The position numbers were made by a program, and so were the translations under genes. This document shows, in pieces, positions 1 through 7,729 of a DNA stretch of 12,720 nucleotides. The notes under the pieces were generated by a model. It was not told where the DNA came from, did no database searches, and saw only the letters and a program-made list of their open reading frames with translations. This DNA comes from Chromera velia (Eukaryota; Sar; Chromeraceae), in the NCBI GenBank assembly GCA_018398765.1, contig JAHBMJ010002086.1:2501-15220 (forward strand). Direction: 5' to 3'. Every line of letters starts with the position of its first letter. The stretch's first letter is position 1.

Positions 1-1
1 G

Positions 2-394
2 GTGAAAGACCGCCAGCTGCCGCTAAGCTTGTACGGTTCGCGTCGTCGGACTGTGATTCACTGCGGAAAAAGCGGTCGTGGGGCAGCAAGGCCTTTCCCC
101 TGCATATTGAGCCGGGGGAGACCTTCTCTTCACTGTTCTTACAGAACCTGTCGTCAGCGTTGGTACCATAATGTAAGGAGAGCGGTGGCTTGCATAATGC
201 GTATCAGACCGCATAAAGCGTTTGGGAGAACGTTAGGCCACAGATACCATAGTGACTGTTATCCGCTGTTGTCATACTTTCATCGTCACTGTATAAAACG
301 ACGAGGGACGTTAAAGCAGGATGTAACTCAGCCAGCTCTACTTGGAGATGTGGTAGAATGGATATCTGAAAGAATGTTACAAGCTCAGAGCTAG
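2..394 (+). CDS. Doubtful open frame at window edge
   Basis: An open frame of about 130 codons runs in from the left edge and stops at 392-394. It has no ATG near its 5' end (the first codon in the window is GTG), so if real it is a partial gene starting outside the window. The product is rich in Arg, His and Cys with no domain I recognise. Only the C-terminal stretch (ending ALLGDVVEWISERMLQAQS) looks protein-like. The frame lies downstream of the chromodomain relic on the opposite strand, where the 3' end of a retroelement would be, so it may just be noncoding transposon-derived DNA. Low confidence. Confidence 0.15.
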   Translation: MKDRQLPLSLYGSRRRTVIHCGKSGRGAARPFPCILSRGRPSLHCSYRTCRQRWYHNVRRAVACIMRIRPHKAFGRTLGHRYHSDCYPLLSYFHRHCIKRRGTLKQDVTQPALLGDVVEWISERMLQAQS

Positions 395-570
395 ACGTTC
401 AGTCAGCTAGCAACTCAGGTTCATCACTATGTTTTTCTGGAGGTCTTGGTCTCGGTAGGATAGATTCCGGCTCTACGTTGACTGTCGATGAGCTCGGTTG
501 TGAGCTTTCCCCTTCTTCCCATTTATCAAAGTCTAGGAGCTGAACGGAGCCGAAGCTGTTCATCAAGCAG

Positions 571-846
571 CTAAACATCTTTTAGGACTTTGTGGTAGTA
601 TTCGACGAGCAGTCAGTTGCCTGTCCCTTGAAAGTTAGCTGCACTGCCAAGGATCCATTGAGGGTTTTCGTTTCCTAGTGGATAGTCTTTCCACTGGACT
701 TTGTACCCATTATGTCTTTCGTCAAAATCTAGGACCTCTTGAACCTCTTACTCCAAGTCCGCTTCTAGGGCTGTTTCTATGCTAGCTTCAAACTGCTGCG
801 CGTTAAGCGTAGGCTTTGGGTTGACCGATACTCCCTTAACTCTAGC
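571..846 (-). pseudogene. Chromodomain relic, likely from a chromovirus (Ty3/gypsy) integrase C-terminus
   Basis: Read on the minus strand, this 92-codon frame contains a clear chromodomain. It begins near EVQEVLDFDERHNGYKVQW, followed by KDYP, a second aromatic segment with NPQWI, and a terminal helix LLVEYYHK. These match the chromodomain plan: an E-V-E-x-I/V-L-type first strand, the Y-x-V-x-W-K-x-Y-P core, and the N-L/F...L-L-x-E-Y end. In chromoviruses this domain sits at the end of integrase and is thought to steer insertion through modified histones. The frame is broken by stops at 748-750, just before the domain, and at 613-615 inside it, and ends at 571-573. I could not follow integrase catalytic residues upstream (higher coordinates), so this is an isolated 3' fragment. 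It could instead derive from another chromodomain protein, but the decay and setting favour a transposon. Confidence 0.68.
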
Positions 847-966
847 TTAAGTACTGGCGGAGCAGATCAGCATCCCCCAAAGCCGGTGTTTAGTAGTCAA
901 AGCCGGCTATCCACCAAATTTCCTGAACGTTCATCATTTTGACCTGTTCGTTTGCCTGGTTCTGCT

Positions 967-1198
967 CGCGGTCCATCCACTCGGGAATTTTTGGTACCAG
1001 AACTTTAAAACCCCTACCAAATTTTCCTTTTTTTGTCTCCCCCTTGCCAAACTTTCCCACAAAGGCTCAAATAAGGCAAAAAAGACTACTGAAATCAAAA
1101 CATCTGACCCATCGAAGACTGATTTTCTCTAGTCTTCAATACCAAATATTCCCGAGCTGAAGACCCCTTACCAATTTTTCCAGAGTGGATGGGCCGCG
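967..1198. repeat. Imperfect inverted repeat, 30-bp arms
   Basis: Arms at 967-996 and 1169-1198 match at 25 of 30 positions when one is reverse-complemented. The shared core reads GAGTGGATGG followed by CCGCG. The spacer is about 170 bp. Immediately outside the right arm and inside the left context, the 9-mer GGTTCTGCT recurs in direct orientation, so the two ends are not a simple foldback. Confidence 0.5.
1011..1182 (+). repeat. Degenerate CCCCTTACCAAATTTTCC-type direct repeats
   Basis: Related motifs occur at 1011-1027, 1039-1058, 1140-1155 and 1164-1182, all on the plus strand, with a further copy inverted at 980-996. The consensus is roughly CCCCTTRCCAAAYTTTCC. Spacing is irregular (about 28, 100 and 25 bp). 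No function is evident. Confidence 0.4.
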
Positions 1199-1396
1199 GT
1201 TCTGCTGTAGTTCATGGGCTGCTTGATTAATTTTTTTTTCATATGGCTGGGGACTCATGGAGGATGGGATTCTATATTCCTCTTGGGGTTATAATGACGA
1301 TTCGGGTGGAAGAACTACTTCCAGCCTGGAGTCTAAAATATAATTTGATAAGAAATGCGTGTCGGACCACAACAGGTATGAATGCATCCGGTAGAC

Positions 1397-1783
1397 TTAT
1401 TTCACGATGTGGTCCCGAAAAGATTGGAACGTTGCTAATACATGCACTGTAGAAACGCTAATGATCCACTCTTGTCGGGATTCAAAGAGATGGACTAAGC
1501 TTTTGAGCTTATAGTCGTTAAATAAGTCAAGAAGTAGCCATTCTAAATGATTTAGCCGCGTTTGCGTAACCCCAGACAGAAAGACTAGGATACAGATGAT
1601 GTTGAAACCCCATGGATAGCATAAGTAGTATTGGTCTAGTCTATGGTCTGGGTTCTTTAACATACTGCCAATTTTGATGAGCGACGGAGATGCTAGGAAC
1701 AGGTTTTCTAGCACATAAAGAATTGGGCGGTTTACGTTGATGAAACAGGTAATAGCGGTAGGCATAGTATTTTTTTTTATCAT
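1397..1783 (-). CDS. Unassigned open frame, 128 codons
   Basis: This ATG-initiated minus-strand frame would encode 128 residues. It is hydrophobic in places (for example GFNIICILVFLSGV near its middle, a possible membrane segment) and rich in Leu, Ile and His. I recognise no family. The frame ends at 1397-1399, and the reading beyond the stop remains fairly protein-like for some tens of codons, so this may be part of a longer decayed gene. A neighbouring protein-like fragment lies just upstream at 1787-1909 on the same strand. It could equally be a chance open frame in moderately AT-rich DNA. Confidence 0.22.
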   Translation of the reverse strand: MIKKNTMPTAITCFINVNRPILYVLENLFLASPSLIKIGSMLKNPDHRLDQYYLCYPWGFNIICILVFLSGVTQTRLNHLEWLLLDLFNDYKLKSLVHLFESRQEWIISVSTVHVLATFQSFRDHIVK

Positions 1784-1786
1784 TAA

Positions 1787-1909
1787 TTATAGAGGGCGGG
1801 ATGCAGAGGCAATTAGCCACGCTGTGCGATCACACATGTTCGACGCCAACTGATAGAGACGCTCAGCAACCTGCCGATCAAAACCGAGGAGGTCAGCATT
1901 CGTCAGCAT
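1787..1909 (-). pseudogene. Short protein-like fragment, possible exon or gene remnant
   Basis: A 40-codon minus-strand frame, from ATG at 1907-1909 to TAA at 1787-1789, reads with a composition typical of a folded protein: LLGFDRQVAERLYQLASN followed by MCDRTAWLIASASRPL. Acidic, basic and hydrophobic residues alternate as in an amphipathic helix. The sequence at the start contains a short duplication (AATGCTGAC twice, 1892-1909), which may mark a break. I do not recognise the family. It lies directly upstream of the 128-codon frame at 1397-1783 and could belong to the same decayed gene. Evidence is only the look of the translation. Confidence 0.25.
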
Positions 1910-2284
1910 TTTTATTCCGTAAGAGAGATTCCAGGGTACCTCCTATTTCAAAAACATGGTGAGCGTCTTCGGCTAGTTTGTGAAGGCTACAAAGCTGCGT
2001 TAGTAGAGAAGGAGGTACAAGCAGGCTAGAAGGATTGACTTAATAAATTACAATCCTATATCCCAATATAAAAGAATAGTAAACCATTAAAAACAACTTG
2101 TTTACTCACTAATTATCATAATTATTATTAAAAGTGTTAAGTGGAGCTAGTAAAGCTATTTTATGACGGTTATGGTGATGATTACTTCAAATTATTTAGA
2201 GATACCCCCCCTTAAATATGATGTCGCTTCTCATTGATTATAGATTACATGATTACGGACATATTTCAAAGTTGAAAGCTAGGA
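1910..2284. other. AT-rich DNA, nothing identified
   Basis: No open frame or structure stands out. The stretch from 2035 to 2230 is strongly AT-rich, and a GATTA-rich cluster begins near 2236. Confidence 0.5.
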
Positions 2285-2440
2285 TCAATAACGAGCCGGC
2301 CGGTAGGAACATAACAGGTAGACAGATGCAAGTACACTCTACTAGACACAGGCAGGCAGATGCAGGCAGACAGACGGCCTAGACAGACAGCAGACAGAAG
2401 CAGGGAGGCGGACGCAGGCAGGTAGATAACAGGCAAGCAG
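2285..2440. repeat. Degenerate CAGG/CAGA microsatellite
   Basis: The plus strand is dominated by interrupted tetranucleotides of the type CAGG, CAGA and GACA (for example CAGGCAGGCAGATGCAGGCA near 2350). Units are impure, indicating an old, decayed array. Confidence 0.65.
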
Positions 2441-2484
2441 TCTATATGCTTCAAATGCTAGCCTGCTATTATAAGACTCTTCAT

Positions 2485-2592
2485 TCTTCCCTAATGTCCT
2501 TCTTTCACTCCTCTTGCTCCTCGTTCTCTTCCTCCGTCTCTTCTTCTTCGTCTACCTCTTCCTCCTCTTCCCCCTCTCTCCCTTCTTTTTCC
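2485..2592. repeat. Pyrimidine-rich (CTT/CTC) tract
   Basis: The plus strand is almost entirely C and T for about 100 bp, with TCTTCC and CTCTTC triplet-like units. On the plus strand it would encode poly-Ser. On the minus strand it would encode a Glu-rich run. Confidence 0.65.
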
Positions 2593-2678
2593 GTTACAAG
2601 TGCCTCTGCGGCTGCATTGTCTGCGACAACCTCATCCCGTCTATAAACCTTTAGGAGATGATTTCCTTCAAAAGTATG
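2505..2678 (-). pseudogene. Possible Glu-rich C-terminal tail of a decayed gene
   Basis: On the minus strand a 57-codon frame without a start codon runs from an upstream stop at 2679-2681 to TGA at 2505-2507. It opens with a normal-looking segment (HLLKVYRRDEVVADNAAAEA) and passes into an acidic run of Glu with scattered Asp, Thr and Asn. Acidic tails of this kind close many nuclear proteins. However, any purine-rich microsatellite reads as Glu/Lys/Arg, so the tail itself is weak evidence; only the roughly 20 residues before it argue for coding origin. The frame continues readable beyond the upstream stop for some tens of codons. Alternative: a simple-sequence tract only. Confidence 0.2.
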
Positions 2679-3579
2679 TTATAGCGAGGGCTCCTGTACC
2701 TCTCTAACGGATTTTTCTGGCAAACTCCCCCACCTTCTAGACTTTTGTAGACTCCTTACAAGTTATATGCTCGTTGATCTCACATCTGTAAGGATGTTTT
2801 TTGCATCCAAAGTGAGCACTCTAATCTATAACATTCTGTTCTTCATTGAAAATGCATACAGGGAGGGTAGCGGAGGGTAGGGTCGGGGTTTATGGCTGTT
2901 TACTCTAGAAATGTTATTTATTATGGATTACGCAATTATGAGGTATTTTTTAATGATATGAGGCAACTGATCTTTGATGGTCATTTACGTCAGTAATGTG
3001 AAGCATCTCAAAATAAAGTAGACTTTGTTGGAAGTAATTAGAGCTAAAGATTCTAAAAAACTAGCTTTTAGATATATAGGTTATTTATAAAGGTATGCTA
3101 CTCTATATATTATATCACTAGGGTATTCAACTATTTCAATTATGATTAAAATTTTATAGGTAAGATCATATAAAATATAAAATAAAAACATAGATTACAT
3201 AAACATTTCAGTATAAAGGAATATGGTTCATCTTAAAAAGCTTAAATCCCCTGAAATTAAGTGTGATTACGGGAAAAAATAATCATATACCCTCCTTTTT
3301 ATGGTATGTCTCTTATAACTGATTACGGATTATGAGATTACAGCATCTTTTGAAAGACCACCAATATTTTTTTTTTCCTTGTATGCCGTTACCCATCTCC
3401 AAGAAAGCACAAGGTTTCTTGCTGTAGCTCATATAAAAGACAATAAAAATTATTAATTCTCTTTAAAATCTTCTGCAGTCTTTTCAGTGCCTATCAGGCG
3501 CTATCAGGGATTCAGGCTAGGGATTCAGGGGTAAAGGGAGGGGGGGAGACTGATAGAAGAGGTGTTGAGTTGACTACTT

Positions 3580-3597
3580 GGCCTCTCTCGGGAGGCC
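3580..3597. repeat. Small perfect hairpin
   Basis: GGCCTC and GAGGCC flank a 6-nt loop. It is GC-rich within AT-rich surroundings. No poly-T tail or other sign of function is present. Confidence 0.4.
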
Positions 3598-3734
3598 GCA
3601 GAGCAAGAGCAGCCGCCGCGAGCCTGGTTCTATTGCAGCCCAAAATTTGCCTTAATACTGTTGGTCTTGCTGTTGTTTTTTATTGGTTGTACTATGTAAA
3701 AGTCGTATGAAAAGGCTAGGGGAAAAGTTTGTTC

Positions 3735-3842
3735 ATGGAAGAGGATGAGCTGCAAAAAGTTGAAGAAGCATTCAAAAAGCTCCTCATGAAGCCTATGATG
3801 AAGGACCTTGATGTTGTCATGGATATTGAGATTGAAGTCTAG
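3735..3842 (+). CDS. Unassigned small ORF, 35 residues
   Basis: ATG at 3735-3737 opens a 35-codon frame ending in TAG at 3840-3842. The product begins MEEDELQKVEEAFKKLLMKP and ends with an acidic segment, and looks like one amphipathic helix. The upstream sequence in this frame has stops, so it is not the visible end of a longer exon unless a splice junction lies just before it. I recognise no family, and the length alone is not significant. It may be a gene fragment. Confidence 0.22.
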   Translation: MEEDELQKVEEAFKKLLMKPMMKDLDVVMDIEIEV

Positions 3843-4433
3843 TAATAACATTATTGTATCGTGATGGTTTTCTTTTATTTTTTGAAGGAGGGTCCAGGGA
3901 GGGGGGCTGTTTACCCCCGTTTACCCCATTTTACTATATATTACGGATTATGAGTTTACGAGCCCTTTCTAGATGTCACCTGGAGACAAGACTTTCATTG
4001 TAGATTGCAAGCGAACCAGTGAGCATTCTGATGAGATGTTGACTTTGGTTGGAGTAATTTAATGTAATAAGTCTTGAAAAAAATGGTGTTTAGTGTAGGG
4101 GTGACGTTAAATACTAACATACCCTATGTGTAGCCCCTAAAATTCATCTAGAAATATTTTAAGTCGATTACCCTAGATTATGTCATGAAGCCTAGATGTA
4201 ATAATCTAAGTCGATTCCTTTAGGCAAGCAAAAAAACGGTATCAAAGTCTAAGTTTTTTAAAACTTGCGCTAGGAGTGCATTTTGCATACGGACCTGTAA
4301 GCGAGACTTGGTGATGCGTTCCAAGAGCCGTTCATATTGAAGAGGGACGGCAGAAGGGAACAGGCAGCCATGAACCACATTTAAAGCCTAGAGAACCCAC
4401 AACCACCTAGTTACTACCATCCACCCACGTATC
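3843..4433. other. No gene seen; small inverted and direct repeats
   Basis: The only structure found is an 8-bp inverted repeat (TAGATTAT at 4174-4181, ATAATCTA at 4201-4208), bracketed by a direct repeat AAGTCGATT at 4161-4169 and 4208-4216. No open frame looks real. Confidence 0.4.
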
Positions 4434-4670
4434 GCGCTGCACGCACTTATGAACCATTGGTTCATGTTTTGGTCATAAGCTGCTAAAAATTCATTTATAG
4501 GCAAAAAGTCTTCTTCTGAAGGGCAAACCCTCCGCTAAAACCGTGCTAAAACCCCCCTTAAAAACCATAAAATTCATATTTCAAAGAGGCTCTGCCAAAA
4601 ATTCAGGAGTGTGTGCAGTGCACCACATATACTGGCTAAGTGTAGAAATACAGTTAAGAATGCCCATAGC

Positions 4671-4784
4671 TTAAAGACTATGCTGTAGCGGTGTACTAGG
4701 AGAAGCTTCTACTAGGTCTACCAAGACATCATCTGATAAACTTTCGTTTAGCGCATCTAGCAGGCTGATTGAAGCCTTGACAAT
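4671..4784 (-). pseudogene. Coding-like remnant B in repeat copy 1, stop-interrupted
   Basis: A minus-strand frame of 38 codons, bounded by stops, reads ASISLLDALNESLSDDVLVD followed by LVEASPSTPLQHSL and then TAA at 4671-4673. In copy 2 the equivalent codon at 5316-5318 is CAA (Gln), and reading continues for some 25 residues. The stop in copy 1 is thus a C-to-T change at a CpA site. The Leu/Asp/Glu pattern suggests helical protein; the family is unknown. Confidence 0.33.
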
Positions 4785-4939
4785 TTAAATGCCAGCAGTT
4801 ACAAATGGCGACAAATGGCAAAAGGTGAAAAGGGATAACCAGACTGCTTGTTAGGCAGTGGTGGCTTAGGAAATTAGAGATAAGCGCTCGGGCAGGCGGG
4901 GCAAAACAGCGGTCCTTTCTAGATCTGTTCAATGATATG

Positions 4940-5077
4940 CTAACAATAGTTTTTCTCCTTTGTACATGTGTTCGTCAAACCATCAGATTTATTAAAAATG
5001 CCAATGTAGGCTGTCCATCCTACTGCATCAGTAACAAAATAATGTATTTCATTACCTAGTCTAAGAGGATCACTTGC
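4940..5077 (-). pseudogene. Coding-like remnant A in repeat copy 1
   Basis: On the minus strand 45 codons read open to a TAG at 4940-4942. The translation looks like genuine protein: DPLRLGNEIHYFVTDAVGW, then a segment ending SDGLTNTCTKEKNYC. Copy 2 keeps the same frame and length (5585-5722). No ATG start is visible, and the frame downstream of the stop is closed, so this is presumably the end of an exon or gene fragment duplicated with the repeat. The family is not recognised. Confidence 0.35.
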
Positions 5078-5584
5078 ACGCTGCACGCACTCATGAACCA
5101 TTGGTTCATGTTTTAGTCATGAGCTGCCAAAAATTCATTTATAGGCAAAAGGTCTTCTTCTGAAGGGCAAAACCCCCGCTAAAACCGTGCTAAAACCCCC
5201 CTTAAAAACCACAAAATTCATATTTCAAAGAAGCTTTACCAAAAATTTAGGAGTGCGTGCAGCGTACCACGTATACTAGACTAAGTATGGAAATACAGTT
5301 AAGAATGCCCATAGCTTGAAGACTATGCTGTAGCAGTGTACTAGGAGAAGCTTCCACTAGGTTTACCAAGACATCATCTGATAAACTTTCGTTTAGCGCA
5401 TCTAACAGGCTGATCGAAGCCTTGATAATTTAAATGCCAGCGGTTACAAATGGCGACAAATGGCAAAAGGTGAAAAAGGATAACCAGACTGCTTGTTGGG
5501 CAGTGGTGGCTTAGGAAATTAGAGATAAGCGCTCGGGCAGGCAAGGCAAAACAGCGGTCCTTTCTAGATCTGTTCAATGACATA

Positions 5585-5722
5585 CTAACAATAGTTTTTC
5601 TCCTTTGTACATGTGTTTGTCAAACCATCAGATTCATCAAAAATGCTAATGCGGGTTGTCCAGCCTACTGCGTCGGTAACAAAATAATGTATTTCATCAC
5701 CTAGTCTAAGAGGGTCACTTGC
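5585..5722 (-). pseudogene. Coding-like remnant A in repeat copy 2
   Basis: This is the counterpart of the copy 1 remnant: same 45 codons and the same TAG, here at 5585-5587. The sequence begins DPLRLGDEIHYFVTDAVGW. Between the copies, about ten differences fall in this stretch, nearly all transitions and including several amino-acid changes. That is what mutation of a dead copy would give, rather than purifying selection. Confidence 0.35.
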
Positions 5723-5933
5723 GCGCTGCATGCATTCATGAACCATTGGTTTATGTTTTAGTTATGAGCTGCCAAAAATTCATTTATAGGCAAAAGGTCT
5801 TCTTTTGAGGGGCGAAAACCCCCGCTAAAACTGTGCTAAAACCCCCCTTAAAAACCATAAAATTCACTTTTCAAAGAGGCTCTACCAAAAATTTAGGAGT
5901 GCGTGCAGTGCAATCACTTGCCTCGCCAGTCAT

Positions 5934-7401
5934 CTAGCTCAGCACCTCAGTGAGGTAGTTTTCAAGCTCCGTATACGTTTGCGCTTTCTCTGTTATGACT
6001 CGTACCGTCCTCTCTTCTCTACTGCCAGTGTAACAGAATCTTTTGGCTAAGCCTTGAAGCCGCCCTTTAACCACATCCCGGCCGGACCAGACCCTCGCCG
6101 ATGAGAAACTTGATCATCTTTCCTAAGAGGAAATGATCATACCAAGGGCCCACTTTAGCATCTACAGCTTCCAGTGCCTCCACAGGATCCACAACAAAAA
6201 AGCAGGAGGGAGGAAGAGACTTACTCTATATAGTGTCTACCTTCGCTGCGAACTCATATTCGATGACGGTCCACTGCCGCCCCTCTTTATTCACTTCAAG
6301 GACAACATTCGGCCAGCGAAGGTCCACGAAGGTCGATCGCGGTGTACCCAATTTTTTTTTTGTAGCTGTGAGACTGTTTGGACTATAGAGCGCAATGCCT
6401 CGACACTCTCAGAGAGATGAAGAATCCGAGAACATCTGAAGGGCGTGAGCTTGAGAACTGTCCTTCCCGGAATTCTTTCAGCACGTTCAATCCCCCTGCA
6501 TGACATCTTTTGTCTCATGGTAGAAGCACATAAGGTATTAGATTCGCTGCTCTGTATAAAAACCATTTTACCAGTAGACTGAGGGCTCTTTATCCACTTT
6601 TTTAAATATGATTGAGTCCTTTTTGGTGCCTCAACGCTCATTTTTGGAACAAACCCTTGTATATGCACAAACTTGAATCATAACCCTCGCAAGATCCATC
6701 ACATTGCGGGGATTGCTGTATTGCCCCATCAGCGTGCATCCATCATACCCATTTCATCGAATTTCATGGGCTTGGAACGTCCCTGATCCGGTTCCTGCAA
6801 CCCTGAGAATGCTAGGCAGATCTCTGTAGAAAGCCGCACTCCAAGGCCGCATCTTTGAGATGACTTCGCTACTTGCCTGCCGCAGCTCTCTTTGATCAGT
6901 CTTAGACTCGATGCGAACACAATCGATGTCTCCGATTCTGAGCATAACATCTGCCCACTTAGTTTCCTTGCCTGTACCTTGGCAAGAGTCTCTAGGAGCA
7001 TCAAAGTCTCCCTCATCTCTCGAATTCGCTGCTGCTGCTGCTAAGTTAATCAGTAGCGAATGTCGTATACTATCCAGACACTTTTCTGTAACAGCCGTAA
7101 ATTTTCAGCTTTTTTGCACCAGCAGGCTTACGACCGGTGAGACTCGTTCATGCTATGAAGTTAGGTCGACCACTTCTGACACTTCATCATAGAGAACTAA
7201 GTCAGTGTTGGCGCCCCCGGGTAACTTGGATAAAGCCAACTGTATCAACGACTCTGTTGGTCTGTTTTTCTCCACGAAGTCGCGCGCAGCTAGCTTACTG
7301 TATGGTGGCAACGATATCCACTTTGCGCTGCTTTGAGGAGCCTCCCAGATCGGCTGCACATCGGTACAGAAATAAGAGAAAAGGAGAAATATTAAGGACA
7401 A
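5934..7401 (-). pseudogene. Protein-kinase-like pseudogene (FunK1/Crinkler-kinase type)
   Basis: Read downwards on the minus strand. Segment 6301-6668 contains a C-lobe start (TVLKLTPF, then ALRSIVQTVSQLQKKNWVHRD, HRD at 6336-6344). About 14 extra bases containing a duplicated CGAAGGTC (6317-6324, 6327-6334) then shift the frame. The next frame resumes LRWPNVV (6301-6321), restoring the HRDxxxxN catalytic-loop spacing, then VIEYEFAAK (6241-6267), in the DFG position but with Glu replacing Asp. A TAG at 6226-6228 follows, then YDHFLLGKMIKFLIGE in the same frame. A further frameshift near 6075-6085 leads to a C-terminus ending ENYLTEVLS with TAG at 5934-5936. Upstream, frames at about 6672-7136 (GDIDCVRIESKTDQRE, one stop near 6753) and 7153-7401 look like N-terminal parts in other frames. 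The HRDxRWxN form is known from fungal and oomycete Crinkler-linked or FunK1 kinases. The catalytic part is well supported, the N-terminal boundary poorly. Confidence 0.6.
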
Positions 7402-7729
7402 ACCATGCAGACCTCATAGGCTGGACGGCCAGAGCTCTCAGGCTCAAACGCAGACGAAAAAAAAAGTCCGCAGACATTCTCAGGCTAGAACCCATACCCC
7501 CACAACACGCGTTTAAAGACATGGAGACACTGAATGTATGATGCATGCCTGCAGACACTCAAAGCTTGACCACCTGACTTCATATACAGTGTTTCCGCGG
7601 CCATCCATACAACATGCATGCGCACTTGAATCTGGAGATGTAATCCCAGCCAGACGACACATGCTACTTCAATTTAAAAGAATGGAGATCTCGAATCTAT
7701 CATAGAGAAATTTTCATTCAGCCGCAATT
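7402..7729. other. No gene identified
   Basis: Short overlapping open frames exist on both strands, but none has a recognisable motif. Some of 7402-7558 on the minus strand may be further decayed N-terminus of the kinase pseudogene (a CAADLGGSSKQRKVDIVA stretch overlaps 7295-7370 in another frame). Confidence 0.4.

Larger units (their letters stand above)
2236..3962 (+). repeat. Dispersed GATTA-rich motifs and diverged flanking copies
   Basis: Clusters of GATTA spaced 7-9 bp occur at 2236-2259, 2920-2942, 3320-3342 and 3940-3962. The last two share ATTACGGATTATGAG. Downstream of the second and fourth clusters, near 2998-3045 and 4019-4070, the sequences align as diverged copies (GTGAGCATTCT and GACTTTGGTTGGAGTAATT types), suggesting an old dispersed repeat. 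The DNA between (2690-3570) holds nothing else I can identify. Confidence 0.35.
4434..5912. repeat. Tandem array of a ~644-bp unit, 2.3 copies
   Basis: Copy 1 spans about 4434-5077, copy 2 about 5078-5722, and a truncated copy 3 about 5723-5912. The anchor GAACCATTGG lies at 4451, 5095 and 5740, giving periods of 644 and 645. By hand alignment copies 1 and 2 differ by about 44 transitions, two transversions and a one-base indel. Each copy starts with a near-palindrome (ATGAACCA, one base, TGGTTCAT) and includes AAAACCCCC-type runs. Copy 3 breaks off after GTGCAGTGCA, about 20 bp before the end of the kinase pseudogene. The unit is probably a segmental duplication or transposon fragment; no terminal repeats were found. 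Confidence 0.9.

Noticed and set aside
2446-2646. Ser-rich 66-codon plus-strand frame
   Set aside because: The Ser run is a direct reading of the pyrimidine microsatellite.
4729-5583. Paired minus-strand frames of 67 and 69 codons (4729-4932 and 5374-5583), similar to each other
   Set aside because: They are similar only because they lie in the tandem repeat. Their differences are mostly amino-acid-changing transitions, and other frames in the same unit look more protein-like.
6133-7541. Plus-strand frames of 93-134 codons (6133-6420, 6911-7192, 7137-7541)
   Set aside because: They lie antisense to the kinase pseudogene, which explains the region better, and they show no motif.
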